A DNA stretch of 47,428 nt from Emticicia aquatilis (GTDB lineage Bacteria > Bacteroidota > Bacteroidia > Cytophagales > Spirosomataceae), in NCBI RefSeq assembly GCF_014644295.1, contig NZ_BMKK01000024.1, positions 1 to 47,428 on the forward strand, in the 5' to 3' direction. Of the stretch, positions 1-9,159 are shown piece after piece. Made by a program: the position numbers and the translations under genes. The notes under the pieces were generated by a model. It saw only the letters and a list, made by a program, of their open reading frames with translations. It was not told the DNA's origin and made no database searches. Each line of letters begins with the position of its first letter. Position 1 is the first letter of the stretch.

Positions 1-1332
1 GGCTGTACTGCCACTGCAACGACCAATGTCACCCTTGATAACAGTGTGCCAAGTGCAGGAATTACAGGCACAACAAATTTAACTTGTACAACGACCTCAG
101 TCAGCCGAACAGCCACAGGCGGTGGAAGTTATTCATGGTCAAATGGTTTGGGAACAAGTGCCACTGTAAGTATCACAATTTCAGGTATTTATACCGTAAC
201 TGTAACGAATAGCAATGGCTGTACGGCAACCGCTACCACCAATGTTACACTTAATAACAGTGTCCCAAATGCAGGTATTACTGGCACAACGAATCTAAGT
301 TGTACAACGACATCAGTAAGCCGAACAGCCACAGGTGGTGGAAGTTATTCATGGTCAAATGGTTTGGGAACAAATGCGACGGTAAGTATCACAAGTTCAG
401 GCATTTATACCGTAACGGTAACAAATAGCAATGGCTGTACAGCAACCGCAACGACCAATGTCACGCTTGATAACAGCGTACCAAATGCAGGCATCTCAGG
501 CACGACAAATTTAACTTGTACAACAACATCGGTCAGCCGAACAGCCACAGGTGGTGGAACATATTCATGGTCAAATGGCTTGGGAACGAATGCGAGTGTA
601 AGTATCACAATTTCAGGCATTTACACCGTAACGGTGACAAATAGCAATGGCTGTACTGCCACTGCAACGACCAATGTCACCCTTGATAACAGTGTGCCAA
701 GTGCAGGAATTACAGGTACGACAAATTTAACTTGTACAACGACATCGGTCAGCCGAACAGCCACAGGTGGTGGAAGCTATTCATGGTCAAATGGTTTGGG
801 AACGAATGCGAGTGTAAGTATCACAATTTCAGGCATTTACACCGTAACGGTGACAAATAGTAATGGCTGTATTGCAACCGCTACGACAAATGTGACGCTT
901 GATAATAGTGTTCCAAATGCAGGTATTACAGGCACAGAAAATCTAAGTTGCACAAGAACATCGGTCAGCCGAACAGCCACAGGCGGAGGCACGTATTCAT
1001 GGTCAAATGGACTGGGAACAAATGCGACAGTAACTATCACAAGTTCAGGTATTTACACCGTAACGGTGACGAATAGCAATGGCTGTACGGCCACAGCTAC
1101 CACCAATGTCACACTTGATAACAGTGTGCCAAATGCAGGAATTACAGGCACAACAAATTTAACTTGTACAACGACATCGGTCAGCCGAACAGCCACAGGT
1201 GGTGGAACGTACTCATGGTCAAATGGTTCAACGAGTCAAAGTGTGAATTTTACTGCTCAGGGTACTTACTCGGTGACTGTGACTGGTACTAATGGTTGTA
1301 CAGCCACAGCAACAACGTTTGTGAGTTTTACG
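1..1332 (+). repeat. Six 216-bp in-frame tandem repeats plus a partial unit
   Basis: Units begin at 46, 262, 478, 694, 910 and 1126 (exactly 216 bp apart); 1-45 is the tail of a preceding unit and the last unit is degenerate. Neighbouring units are nearly identical at DNA level, including silent positions, which implies recent duplication or gene conversion. The array continues upstream of the window, so copy number is unknown. Confidence 0.95.
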
Positions 1333-2433
1333 AACGATTTGGAGGTTTTGGCATCAAATACTGGCCCTTATTTAATAGGGCAAGCAATCGCTCTTAATGC
1401 AAGTGGTGGCAGTAGTTATGTTTGGTATGGGCCAAATAATTTCACAAGTAGTTCACAAAATCCAATAATTGCATCTGCACTTTCGGCTAATAGTGGTATT
1501 TACACTGTCACAGTTACGAGTGGTATTTGTACTGCCACAGCCACAACGAATGTTATTGTATCAGGTGTTGACCCATGTACTCAAATTGTTGATTTACAAT
1601 ACGTTAAGGCTACGAATCCGTATCAACCTTTGTTTTCGTTGACGAATGGAAGTACAATCCAACAGATTCCTGACCAAGTTTCTATTTTAGCTGTTCCGAT
1701 TTGTCCAAATATCACTATTGAAAGTATGGATATGACCATTGTGGGCCCTGAACTCAACTGGACAATTTTGCAGAATGTTCAACCAAATGCTCTTTTCGAT
1801 AATTTTGGAGCTGATGTATTTGGAAGAAACTTTACTCCTGGAACTTATACTTTAACTATCACTGGCTATGCACAGGATAACCGAGGCGGAGGTATTGTTT
1901 ACGGGCCAGTTGTGACAACTTTTACCATCGTCGGTAATTTGGCTACGATTTCAACTCCTACAATCACCAATAATACACTCTGTGCTGGTAGTAGTATTGA
2001 TGTAACCTTTGCAACCACAGGAACATTTGATACGAATAACAATTTCCAAATTGAGTTATCGGATGTAAATGGGCGTTTCATTAATCCAACAGTTATAGGC
2101 GTGACGTCATCGATTGGCACTATTACTTGTCAGATTCCACAAGTAGTTGTCGGTGGAAATAATTACCGAATTAGAGTAGCTTCATCGAATCAAATCTTGG
2201 CAAGTAACCCAAATATGAGTGCAATTTCGATTATTGGTTCAACCAAAAATCTTGAAACTGACTTATCGGGAACTGTTACTGAACAAGCTTCGCAACGGAT
2301 TGTTGCTACAAACAAAGTTCTTGCTCCTGCCAGCGTCACCTATCAAGCAGGGAAAGCAATTGAGTTAAAACCTGGGTTTGTTGTTACGAGTGGAAGTACC
2401 TTTAAAGCTGAAATCAGAGGTTGTAGTAATTGA
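1..2433 (+). CDS. Secreted tandem-repeat (PKD/Ig-like) protein, 5'-truncated by window edge
   Basis: The frame is open from the first base, so the true start lies upstream; GTG 46 is only a codon inside a repeat. Seen: six 72-residue repeats, the last one divergent, each a beta-rich Thr/Ser/Gly unit with WSNG, GIYTVTVTNSNGC and TATATTNVTL and conserved Cys residues. They are followed by another Ig-like domain (about codons 445-520 of the window frame), two more beta domains with paired Cys (about 520-750) and a C-terminal ~60-residue block with ASQ, ATNKVLAP, YQAGK, LKPGF and FKAEIRGCSN. That tail resembles the 3-coathanger-stack C-terminus of secreted Cytophagales proteins. Role inferred: surface or secreted adhesin-like protein; no catalytic motif is visible. 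A strong terminator follows. The same tail ends the gene at the right edge of the window. Confidence 0.88.
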   Translation, partial: GCTATATTNVTLDNSVPSAGITGTTNLTCTTTSVSRTATGGGSYSWSNGLGTSATVSITISGIYTVTVTNSNGCTATATTNVTLNNSVPNAGITGTTNLSCTTTSVSRTATGGGSYSWSNGLGTNATVSITSSGIYTVTVTNSNGCTATATTNVTLDNSVPNAGISGTTNLTCTTTSVSRTATGGGTYSWSNGLGTNASVSITISGIYTVTVTNSNGCTATATTNVTLDNSVPSAGITGTTNLTCTTTSVSRTATGGGSYSWSNGLGTNASVSITISGIYTVTVTNSNGCIATATTNVTLDNSVPNAGITGTENLSCTRTSVSRTATGGGTYSWSNGLGTNATVTITSSGIYTVTVTNSNGCTATATTNVTLDNSVPNAGITGTTNLTCTTTSVSRTATGGGTYSWSNGSTSQSVNFTAQGTYSVTVTGTNGCTATATTFVSFTNDLEVLASNTGPYLIGQAIALNASGGSSYVWYGPNNFTSSSQNPIIASALSANSGIYTVTVTSGICTATATTNVIVSGVDPCTQIVDLQYVKATNPYQPLFSLTNGSTIQQIPDQVSILAVPICPNITIESMDMTIVGPELNWTILQNVQPNALFDNFGADVFGRNFTPGTYTLTITGYAQDNRGGGIVYGPVVTTFTIVGNLATISTPTITNNTLCAGSSIDVTFATTGTFDTNNNFQIELSDVNGRFINPTVIGVTSSIGTITCQIPQVVVGGNNYRIRVASSNQILASNPNMSAISIIGSTKNLETDLSGTVTEQASQRIVATNKVLAPASVTYQAGKAIELKPGFVVTSGSTFKAEIRGCSN

Positions 2434-2482
2434 TTTCAAACAAGTTATGATAAGTCATGTTTTAAAACATACTGATTAACAT

Positions 2483-2527
2483 AAAAGACGAAAGGCCTGT
2501 TAGTTGACAGGCCTTTCGTCTTTTTAT
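2483..2527. terminator. Bidirectional intrinsic terminator
   Basis: A perfect 18-bp stem (arms 2483-2500 and 2507-2524) with a 6-nt loop, A-run on the left and T-run on the right. It lies between two convergent genes (stops at 2433 and 2545), so it serves both. Confidence 0.9.
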
Positions 2528-2544
2528 TGCTCTTTTCCGAAGAT

Positions 2545-3048
2545 TTACCGTACAAACTTCCGCCAACCCAAATAAATCAAAGCAAAAAGAATAGCGAAAA
2601 TACCGAGTAAATACTGAAAAGGTAGATATGAGAAAACTACAATATGAATTTTTTCGAGCAACCACATCAAAAACATGGTGGCGAAAAGCATAAACCATAG
2701 TCCAGAAATTTTATCAAAACCCGGTACGAGCGATAAATCAACATTTCTGCGAATCACAAAAATCGTTAAGACCATCACGATAATTGGTAAAATCTGTAAA
2801 TACACATCGGTTTGCATGACATCACCTCTCTGAAATAAAAAGAAATAGGCATTTAAGGCTACCGCAAAAATTCCTGGTACACTCACCAAATAAATGAGTG
2901 CAGAATACAAATATTTCCACGGTGAAAGATGTCCTTCTCCTTTGCCCAAAACTCCCGCAATAATTGCGGCAATTGGAATGATTAGAAAGTAAAAAAGTAT
3001 GAAATTGGGGTTTTCGCCTATGTGCTGAAAGAGTTCTCGTAATGTCAT
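2545..3048 (-). CDS. Polytopic membrane protein of unknown function
   Basis: 167 residues. About five hydrophobic segments are visible (near residues 17-35, 47-72, 82-98, 115-132 and 140-160), separated by short charged loops. No catalytic motif or recognised family. The ATG at 3048 is followed by a short amphipathic N-terminus. The gene faces the repeat protein across a shared terminator and stands about 75 bp upstream of the end of the next minus-strand gene, so it may be the last gene of that transcript. Probably an inner-membrane protein; function unknown. Confidence 0.75.
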   Translation of the reverse strand: MTLRELFQHIGENPNFILFYFLIIPIAAIIAGVLGKGEGHLSPWKYLYSALIYLVSVPGIFAVALNAYFFLFQRGDVMQTDVYLQILPIIVMVLTIFVIRRNVDLSLVPGFDKISGLWFMLFATMFLMWLLEKIHIVVFSYLPFQYLLGIFAILFALIYLGWRKFVR

Positions 3049-3123
3049 TGTTGACCTTGATTTGACAGAGTGATGCGATTGATTTTGGCAAATGTAAATG
3101 TTTTTTTAAGAAAAATCCAAAAT

Positions 3124-4026
3124 CTACTTTAATTCGGTTTCGTAGATAAATAATGTAGAAGCCGAATCATCGTCGGGTACAAAATAGGCTTTTAGCCCAC
3201 CTTTCGTTGTTTCTACCCAAAAAGGATTATTAGTCATTGCCAAGCCGCTGGGCGACCACAGTTTTATCGGTACTTGAAAAACAGGGCGTTTATCTACCAA
3301 ATTCACAATTTCAAATCCTCCTAAACGAACCACATTGCCATTTGGTTGACTATATTTCTGAAACCCCGAACAAAGCATTTTATGTTTACCTAAATAATGA
3401 CAGTCCTGATAATCAATATAAAATGAAGGATTTTTGATGCGTAACTGTTCTGGAGAAGCATTCGTCATAACTTTTCCTTTGGCATTTAATTGCCATTCGT
3501 AAAAATTCCTCGACCCCCAACTTGCACCCAATAATTTATTGCTTTCAGTATCGTGGACAATCGCTCCGATATGTTCATTAAATCTCATCACTTCCTCAAT
3601 TTGAAGCGTTTGAGCATCGACTTTATAAATAATTGATTTACTATTGGGACGATACTCGGCCACAGGAATCCAAATGTATTTTCCATCAAAATCAATTCCA
3701 CCAGGGTGATAAATACTTCCTTCTCCCAAAGTAATTTTAGAAATAAGCGTTCCAGTGGAATCAAACTTGAAAAAGTGGCCGATTCCCTCGCCAGTATCTC
3801 CATTTTTAGGCGATTTTATCACTTCCACCGAACTCATGAAAAAGAAATCACTAATTTTTACCATTCCTTGTGGGTGAAACGTAGGAAATTTAAGTGATAA
3901 AGCTTTTTCTTGTGTCCAAACAGTATTGGGAGTGAGCTGTTTTATTTTTGTTTCAAGTAAACTTTCTTGAGCATGGGCGTGGAATATCGAACATATTAAA
4001 AGCAATAATCCAATGTGTTTTTTCAT
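3124..4026 (-). CDS. Secreted beta-propeller-like protein (DUF6454-like)
   Basis: 300 residues from ATG 4026, chosen over an upstream in-frame ATG at 4092 because a clean signal peptide starts here (MKKHIGLLLLICSIFHAHAQ). The mature part has repeated beta-strand-like blocks with FHPQGM, SSVEV, IYHPGGIDFDG, WIPVAEYRPNS, HIGAIVHD and ASWGSRNFYEW. From memory these resemble the DUF6454 family of secreted proteins with a propeller-like fold, but I cannot confirm the assignment. No catalytic residues are assigned. Probably periplasmic or extracellular. It sits about 105 bp downstream of a PorT-like barrel gene on the same strand and may be cotranscribed. Confidence 0.75.
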   Translation of the reverse strand: MKKHIGLLLLICSIFHAHAQESLLETKIKQLTPNTVWTQEKALSLKFPTFHPQGMVKISDFFFMSSVEVIKSPKNGDTGEGIGHFFKFDSTGTLISKITLGEGSIYHPGGIDFDGKYIWIPVAEYRPNSKSIIYKVDAQTLQIEEVMRFNEHIGAIVHDTESNKLLGASWGSRNFYEWQLNAKGKVMTNASPEQLRIKNPSFYIDYQDCHYLGKHKMLCSGFQKYSQPNGNVVRLGGFEIVNLVDKRPVFQVPIKLWSPSGLAMTNNPFWVETTKGGLKAYFVPDDDSASTLFIYETELK

Positions 4027-4132
4027 GAGAAAAGATTTTTGAAGCAAATGTATCGAAAACCAACCATCTTTAAAACAGAAAAATCCCCCCAAATGGAGGG
4101 ACTCTTCGCACTCAAAAAAAGGTACTCAACTA

Positions 4133-4741
4133 TTAAATAATTTTGAAGCCAATCGTAAACTGCCAGCCTTTATCTTTAAATTGGTTATTGCTCATGTTCA
4201 ATGCCGAAATCTCTGACAAACTTCCAACTTTTCTCAAATCAAGATTAATACCCAAGATTTTTACGCCAACACCTAACTGATACCCAAATGAAGCATTTTT
4301 GATGGCATCATCGTTTGAAGTAAGGTCTTTCAAAGCATCTTTTAGTTTTTGGTCTTCCGAAAGTTTAAATGTAGCCACTGGGCCAGCATTTACCCTAAAA
4401 ATCTTTAAAACCTTAAATCCAACCAAAACTGGTACATCAAGATTACTGTACGAAAACTTAACTTTTCCTACATTCTGAATATCAATCGTGCCGCCTTTCT
4501 GTGCTAACAAAAGCTCGGGTTGAAGAAATACTCTATCTCCAAAACGAGTCCAAATACCTGCTACATATCCAGTTTTTGTATCGTAACTTTGAGAAATATT
4601 TTTACCAAGCGAACCAGCATCAGTATAAACTTGGTTGAATGTAACACCACCTTTGATGCCCAATTGAAATCCTTTTTGAGCGAAAGTATTAGTAAACAGG
4701 CCAAATAATAAGAAAAGAGTAAAAACCGAGATTTTTTTCAT
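4133..4741 (-). CDS. Outer-membrane beta-barrel protein (PorT-like)
   Basis: 202 residues from ATG 4741. The longer frame from 4795 is rejected because MKKISVFTLFLLFGLFTNTF with AQ cleavage is a textbook signal peptide. The mature sequence opens with FQLGIKGGVTFNQ, the usual first strand of small Bacteroidota barrels. It continues with alternating strands (YVAGIWTRFG, VFLQPELLLAQKGG, LDVPVLVGFKV, FRVNAGPVATF, FGYQLGVGVKI) and ends in WQFTIGFKII, a hydrophobic C-terminal strand. This fits an eight-stranded PorT/OmpA-like barrel. Substrate unknown. Confidence 0.85.
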   Translation of the reverse strand: MKKISVFTLFLLFGLFTNTFAQKGFQLGIKGGVTFNQVYTDAGSLGKNISQSYDTKTGYVAGIWTRFGDRVFLQPELLLAQKGGTIDIQNVGKVKFSYSNLDVPVLVGFKVLKIFRVNAGPVATFKLSEDQKLKDALKDLTSNDDAIKNASFGYQLGVGVKILGINLDLRKVGSLSEISALNMSNNQFKDKGWQFTIGFKII

Positions 4742-4996
4742 GTTAGTTTTTGTTAAATGAGTAGTAAACGTAGAAAAAAATAGAGATACATTCATAAATG
4801 AATCAAGAATATTGTTTTTAAATTGAATAGGTAAAAAATCGTGCCACGTTCGAGCAAGAACTTTATATCAGACGGTTTTGAGGAAATAACGTAGATTATT
4901 CGCAAATTCGTATTTTATTAACGAAAGATTAACAAATTTGTAGAGCAATGGCATCGGCCATCCGATTTCAAAATTGCTTATTTGAAAAATAAATAA

Positions 4997-6376
4997 ATGG
5001 CAAAAATTAAAACGGCATATTTCTGCCAAAGTTGTGGATTTAGTTCACCAAAATACCTCGGTCGCTGTACTTCTTGTGGAGAATGGAACACAATGGTAGA
5101 AGAAGTATTGACCAAAGAAGAACCCGAAAAAGGCAATTGGAAATTTACCTCGTCGGGTGGTGTAAAAAGTGCCAATAAACCCAAAACGCTCACCGAAATC
5201 ACGACCCAAGAGCGGTACAGAATCGTGACCGAAGATGACGAACTCAATCGAGTTTTGGGCGGTGGAATCGTGCCTGGTTCATTGGTTTTGATAGGTGGCG
5301 AACCTGGTATTGGTAAATCTACTCTCATGTTGCAGATAGCTTTGAGCCTAAAAGATTACACGATTTTGTATGTGTCAGGTGAAGAAAGCGAGCAGCAGAT
5401 TAAAATGCGTGCCGAGCGAATGCAATACGTGAATGACAAGTGCTATATTTTGAATGAAACTTCGACTGATAATATTTTTCGCCAAATAGAACTCACTGAA
5501 CCTGATATTGTCATTATCGACTCGATTCAGACCTTAAATTCACCACTCATTGAGTCAGGTGCAGGAAGTGTTTCGCAGGTGAAAGAATGTACGGCTGAAT
5601 TGATGAAGTTCTCAAAAGAATCTGATACTCCCGTAATTATGATTGGGCATATCACGAAAGATGGAGGTTTGGCTGGGCCGAAAGTCCTCGAACACATGGT
5701 GGATACCGTTTTGCAGTTTGAAGGTGACCGTCACATGACTTACCGAATCTTGCGTACAACCAAAAATCGTTTCGGTAGCACTTCCGAACTCGGTATTTAC
5801 GAAATGCAAGGTACAGGCCTGCGTCAAGTAAGCAATCCATCCGAAATCTTGATTTCGCAGCGAGAAGAAGATTTGAGTGGTATCACTATTGCGGCCATGC
5901 TCGAAGGTAATCGTCCACTTTTGATTGAAATTCAGTCGCTTGTGAGTATTGCAACCTACGGAACACCCCAACGAACCAGCAATGGTTTTGATAGTCGAAG
6001 AACGCAAATGTTATTAGCAGTTCTCGAAAAAAGAGGCGGTTTCAGACTTGGAACACAAGATGTTTTTTTGAATATTGCTGGAGGTTTGAAAGTAGAAGAC
6101 CCAGCCATTGATTTAGCGATTTGTGTATCAATCGTTTCATCTTACGAAGACATCAGCGTGCCGAGTTCATGCTGTTTTGCGGCCGAAGTTGGTCTGGGTG
6201 GCGAAGTTCGTGCGGTCAATCGCATCGAAAATCGCATTTCGGAGGCTGAAAAGTTGGGTTTCAAGAAAATCTTTATTTCAAAGTATAATCTTAAAGGCTT
6301 AGATACCAAACAATACAAAATTGATATTTTTGCAGCCAGCAAGCTTGAAGAAGTGTTTAGTGAATTATTTGGATAG
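4997..6376 (+). CDS. radA: DNA repair protein RadA
   Basis: 459 residues, the usual RadA/Sms length. In order: N-terminal C4 zinc finger (Cys10, Cys13, Cys24, Cys27), RecA-like ATPase with Walker A GEPGIGKS (101-108) and Walker B IVIID (171-175), the RadA-specific KNRFG motif (256-260), and a C-terminal Lon-protease-like domain from about residue 290 (GGLKVEDPAIDLAI region). RadA is a hexameric branch-migration helicase-like ATPase acting in recombinational repair in the cytoplasm. ATG 4997 gives the complete zinc finger and is the only sensible start. The 255-bp upstream gap separates it from the divergent barrel gene. No missing motif. Confidence 0.97.
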   Translation: MAKIKTAYFCQSCGFSSPKYLGRCTSCGEWNTMVEEVLTKEEPEKGNWKFTSSGGVKSANKPKTLTEITTQERYRIVTEDDELNRVLGGGIVPGSLVLIGGEPGIGKSTLMLQIALSLKDYTILYVSGEESEQQIKMRAERMQYVNDKCYILNETSTDNIFRQIELTEPDIVIIDSIQTLNSPLIESGAGSVSQVKECTAELMKFSKESDTPVIMIGHITKDGGLAGPKVLEHMVDTVLQFEGDRHMTYRILRTTKNRFGSTSELGIYEMQGTGLRQVSNPSEILISQREEDLSGITIAAMLEGNRPLLIEIQSLVSIATYGTPQRTSNGFDSRRTQMLLAVLEKRGGFRLGTQDVFLNIAGGLKVEDPAIDLAICVSIVSSYEDISVPSSCCFAAEVGLGGEVRAVNRIENRISEAEKLGFKKIFISKYNLKGLDTKQYKIDIFAASKLEEVFSELFG

Positions 6377-6385
6377 AAAATTAAT

Positions 6386-6459
6386 AATTGAAAATGTAAA
6401 ATTGATAATGTAGAATGAGTATTCGTTCATTTTCAATTTTACATTTTACATTTTTCATT
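6386..6459. repeat. Imperfect 33-bp inverted repeat between radA and the epimerase-like gene
   Basis: Arms 6386-6418 and 6427-6459 with an 8-nt loop; 25 of 33 positions pair. The words AATGTA, AATTGA and AATGTAAAA recur in another intergenic stretch near 23521-23556. It ends 5 nt before the ATG at 6464, so it would fold in the 5' leader of the next gene. Confidence 0.6.
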
Positions 6460-6463
6460 AGTA

Positions 6464-7366
6464 ATGTATTACATAGAAAACGAATATTTAGAAGTAGGAA
6501 TCAACCCAAAAGGAGCAGAATTAGTGAGTCTTTACCACAAAGACCACGATTTGGAATATATGTGGGGAGCTGACCCTGCATTTTGGGGTAAATCTTCGCC
6601 CGTACTGTTTCCGATAGTGGGAGGTTTAAAAGATAACTCTTATACCTTTGAAGGAAAAACCTACAATTTGTCACGTCATGGTTTTGCCCGTGATATGTTT
6701 TTTGAAATAGAAGACCACTGGGACGACGGCATAAGTTTCCTACTTCGCTCTAATGAAGACACGCTCAAAGTTTATCCATTTGAGTTTGAATTTCGCTTGG
6801 TTTATGAACTCTACGCTAATTTACTAAGCGTAACTTATCACGTAACTAATTTGGGTGAAAAAGATATGTATTTTTCGGTAGGTGGACATCCAGCATTTGC
6901 AGTTCCACTCGAAGAAGGTCTAAGTTACCAAGATTATTATTTGGAATTTGAAGAAGAAGAGAACCTGAAACGTTGGCCGTTAAGTTCTCAAGGATTGATT
7001 CTGGACGAACCCGAAGCCATTTTCGAGCAAACCTTAGTTGATGATGAGTTAGTCGAAATCGAAACTAAACTTTTACCTTTGACCAAAGAGTTATTCCATC
7101 AAGATGCACTGGTTTTCAAGCAATTAAACTCTTCGACAGTGACGCTGAAATCTGATAAAAGTGACCATTTGCTTCGCTTTGATTTCGCAGGATTTCCATT
7201 TCTTGGTATTTGGGCAGCTAAAGATGCCGATTTTGTTTGCATCGAACCGTGGTGCGGTATTGCCGATTCGGTTAGACATTCACAAGAATTAACTGAAAAA
7301 GAAGGTATTAATATTCTACCTGTAGGCGATGTCTTTGAGCGTGCTTGGGCGGTGAAATTGAGTTGA
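6464..7366 (+). CDS. Aldose 1-epimerase family protein (LacX/YeaD-like)
   Basis: 300 residues, typical for the galactose-mutarotase superfamily. Catalytic-type residues are in place: RHGFAR with His72, GGHPAF with His142 and a late Glu in IEPWCG (Glu261), corresponding to the acid/base His pair and Glu of mutarotases. Aldose epimerases interconvert alpha and beta anomers of sugars in the cytoplasm. No signal peptide. The LacX/YeaD subgroup has unclear substrates, possibly hexose-6-phosphates. It is read in the same direction as radA but 87 bp downstream, with a long imperfect hairpin in the gap, so linkage to radA is uncertain. Confidence 0.9.
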   Translation: MYYIENEYLEVGINPKGAELVSLYHKDHDLEYMWGADPAFWGKSSPVLFPIVGGLKDNSYTFEGKTYNLSRHGFARDMFFEIEDHWDDGISFLLRSNEDTLKVYPFEFEFRLVYELYANLLSVTYHVTNLGEKDMYFSVGGHPAFAVPLEEGLSYQDYYLEFEEEENLKRWPLSSQGLILDEPEAIFEQTLVDDELVEIETKLLPLTKELFHQDALVFKQLNSSTVTLKSDKSDHLLRFDFAGFPFLGIWAAKDADFVCIEPWCGIADSVRHSQELTEKEGINILPVGDVFERAWAVKLS

Positions 7367-7433
7367 TAGTTTATAATTATGATTTGTTTTTCTGAGAATA
7401 GTTGTTTACTTTTAACTAATAAGTTGAGAAATT

Positions 7434-7664
7434 ATGACACAAATAACGCTCAAAATTGATGATTCGATTGTTGAAACATTAGGTAGGCAGCAAATCGAAA
7501 CAAAAATCGGAGAATGGTTGAAAGAACTCAAAAGAAAGATTGACCTTCAAGAAGCCGCCGAAGAATTAGATGGTTTGCAGTTAAGCAACGACCCAAGCTG
7601 GCAAGTAGCACGCAACCTTGCATGGGACACCTATAAGCATAACTTTGATACAGAAGCACAATGA
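7434..7664 (+). CDS. Putative antitoxin of a PIN-domain toxin pair
   Basis: 76 residues, Lys/Glu-rich, beta-then-helix pattern (TQITLKIDDSIVETLG, then a long amphipathic helix KIGEWLKELKRKIDLQEAAE). The stop overlaps the start of the PIN gene by 4 bp (ATGA), the normal translational coupling of type II toxin-antitoxin operons. No known DNA-binding family is obvious; it resembles the short antitoxins that accompany VapC-like toxins. A possible promoter (TTTG, 20 bp, TACTTTTA) lies in the 67-bp upstream gap. Assignment rests mainly on context. Confidence 0.75.
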   Translation: MTQITLKIDDSIVETLGRQQIETKIGEWLKELKRKIDLQEAAEELDGLQLSNDPSWQVARNLAWDTYKHNFDTEAQ

Positions 7665-8083
7665 AAACTTACATAGTTGATGCCAATGTTTTGATGTCAA
7701 TTCTTATAAGTGGAAAAGCAGTTTATCGAAATTTATTGAAAGAATACGTTTTTTTAAGTAGTGATTTTGCTTTTATAGAAATTGATAAATACCAAAAAGT
7801 TATTTTACAGAAAGCAAAGTTAGACAATGATTCTTTCAAGCACTTTTCTTATTTTGTGTTTTCCAACGTACACTTTCTACCCAATTATGTGATTGATGAA
7901 AATGTGAAACAAAAAGCTATCGCCTTAGTCAGCGATGTTGATATAAAAGATGTAGCTTATGTGGCTTTATCAATGCAATTAGATATTACTTTACTGACTC
8001 GTGACCAAGTTTTACACGATGGTTTAAGAAAAAAGGGCTTTCGTAGTATTCAAATGTTTGATGATTTCTTGAGAAATGCTTAA
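7661..8083 (+). CDS. PIN-domain ribonuclease, VapC-like toxin
   Basis: 140 residues, full PIN length. Acidic metal-binding set visible: Asp7 in VDANVL, Glu40 in FIEIDKY, Asp94/Asp97 in DVDIKD and Asp115 in TRDQVLHDGL. These build the Mg-dependent nuclease site of PIN toxins, which usually cut tRNA or rRNA and block growth until neutralised by the antitoxin encoded 4 bp upstream in overlap. The target cannot be read from sequence. It ends 31 bp from the convergent WYL regulator and lies beside an RNA-repair cassette, which may or may not be meaningful. Confidence 0.85.
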   Translation: MKTYIVDANVLMSILISGKAVYRNLLKEYVFLSSDFAFIEIDKYQKVILQKAKLDNDSFKHFSYFVFSNVHFLPNYVIDENVKQKAIALVSDVDIKDVAYVALSMQLDITLLTRDQVLHDGLRKKGFRSIQMFDDFLRNA

Positions 8084-8114
8084 GATATAGCTGTACTTCG
8101 GTACGAAAATTGTG

Positions 8115-9128
8115 CTACAATTCATAATTCTGCAAACCTTTACTCATGCGAGAAAAAATCCTTTTTTTTAGCTTTTCGGGTGCTAACACCTCCATTCCTT
8201 CACCAAAACCAAGTATTTCTTTCTCCAATTCAAAATTCAACTGTACTTGAATCTGAATGACGATGCCATCAGTCTGCCTTTCCAACACAATTTGTGAATG
8301 ATGCAAAGGCTTGGTTTCGACATACGGAGCGTGTTCGAGATTGACCCAAATTTGCACTTTTTCGGCTCGCATATTTTCTGAAACTGTCACGCCAACGGTA
8401 TCTTTGTAATACAGTTCGGGGTCGAGGTCGGTGTTTTCTCGGTAAGTTATTTTTTCTTCAATACTTAATTCCAAAATACGGTCGAGTGCCAAATGAGTTA
8501 CGGTTTTTTGTCCGTTTCGAACACCAACCGCAAACCATCTATTTTTAAACTCTTTCAGCCACCAAACGTGGAAATAGAACACACTTGCTGCCCGAGCTTT
8601 GAATGATTGGTAAGTCATCTGCACGGCTTTCTGATGAATTACCGAATTATAAAGCAAATCAAGGTGCGAAAGTCCACGTAGATTATCATTTTTCTCAAAA
8701 TCAATGATTGACCGTTTCTTATTTGCCACTGAGTAAACGTGGTCTTCGAGTTTCTGCACCACTTCATTGAGTTGCTGAAAATGCGAAAAGCCCTTAAACT
8801 GTTTCAAAAGTTCAACAGCCTCGTTCATTCTGCCCAAATCAGCATCCGAAATTGGGATATTTGTGATGCTATAATTGGGGTCTTCGTAAGTATAAAATTT
8901 TTTATCAAGCACTACGATAGGGGCGAAGTAACCCAATTTATCGCTTCGCATCATCTGAATATCGGCCTGAATTGTGCGTTTACTAATGCCTTTATCCATA
9001 CCTTCGTATTCATAAAGAGCCTCAGAAACCTGCTCGATTAAATCTTCGAGCGTCCATTTACGGTTGCGTCTTTGCAGACAGCTATCAATAACTTTATAGC
9101 GAATAAGGGCGTTGCGATTGGCGGGCAT
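8115..9128 (-). CDS. WYL-domain transcriptional regulator
   Basis: 337 residues from ATG 9128. N-terminal helix-turn-helix region (NALIRYKVIDSCLQ to the KGISKRTIQADIQMMR recognition segment, about residues 5-65), a linker, then a WYL domain (about 150-250: YNSVIHQKAVQMTYQSF, WWLKEFKNRWFAVG) and a C-terminal WCX-like extension with EILGFGEGMEVLAP. The upstream ATG at 9164 lies inside an inverted repeat, and the family normally begins MPxNxNALIRYK, so 9128 is preferred. WYL domains sense ligands, often nucleic acids or nucleotides. It is transcribed divergently from the RNA ligase operon and is its likely regulator. Confidence 0.9.
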   Translation of the reverse strand: MPANRNALIRYKVIDSCLQRRNRKWTLEDLIEQVSEALYEYEGMDKGISKRTIQADIQMMRSDKLGYFAPIVVLDKKFYTYEDPNYSITNIPISDADLGRMNEAVELLKQFKGFSHFQQLNEVVQKLEDHVYSVANKKRSIIDFEKNDNLRGLSHLDLLYNSVIHQKAVQMTYQSFKARAASVFYFHVWWLKEFKNRWFAVGVRNGQKTVTHLALDRILELSIEEKITYRENTDLDPELYYKDTVGVTVSENMRAEKVQIWVNLEHAPYVETKPLHHSQIVLERQTDGIVIQIQVQLNFELEKEILGFGEGMEVLAPEKLKKRIFSRMSKGLQNYEL

Positions 9129-9159
9129 TTTTAGAAATTGATTTTGAAAATAAACATTA

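Noticed and set aside
405-1040. Antisense ORFs across the repeat array
   Set aside because: They recur with the 216-bp period and are shadows of the plus-strand repeats; no start signals or known domains.
1-1332. CRISPR-like array
   Set aside because: Repeats are 216 bp, in frame, contiguous and without unique spacers.
8084-8114. GTAC-TTCG-GTAC hairpin between convergent genes
   Set aside because: Only a 4-bp stem and no T-run; too weak to call a terminator.
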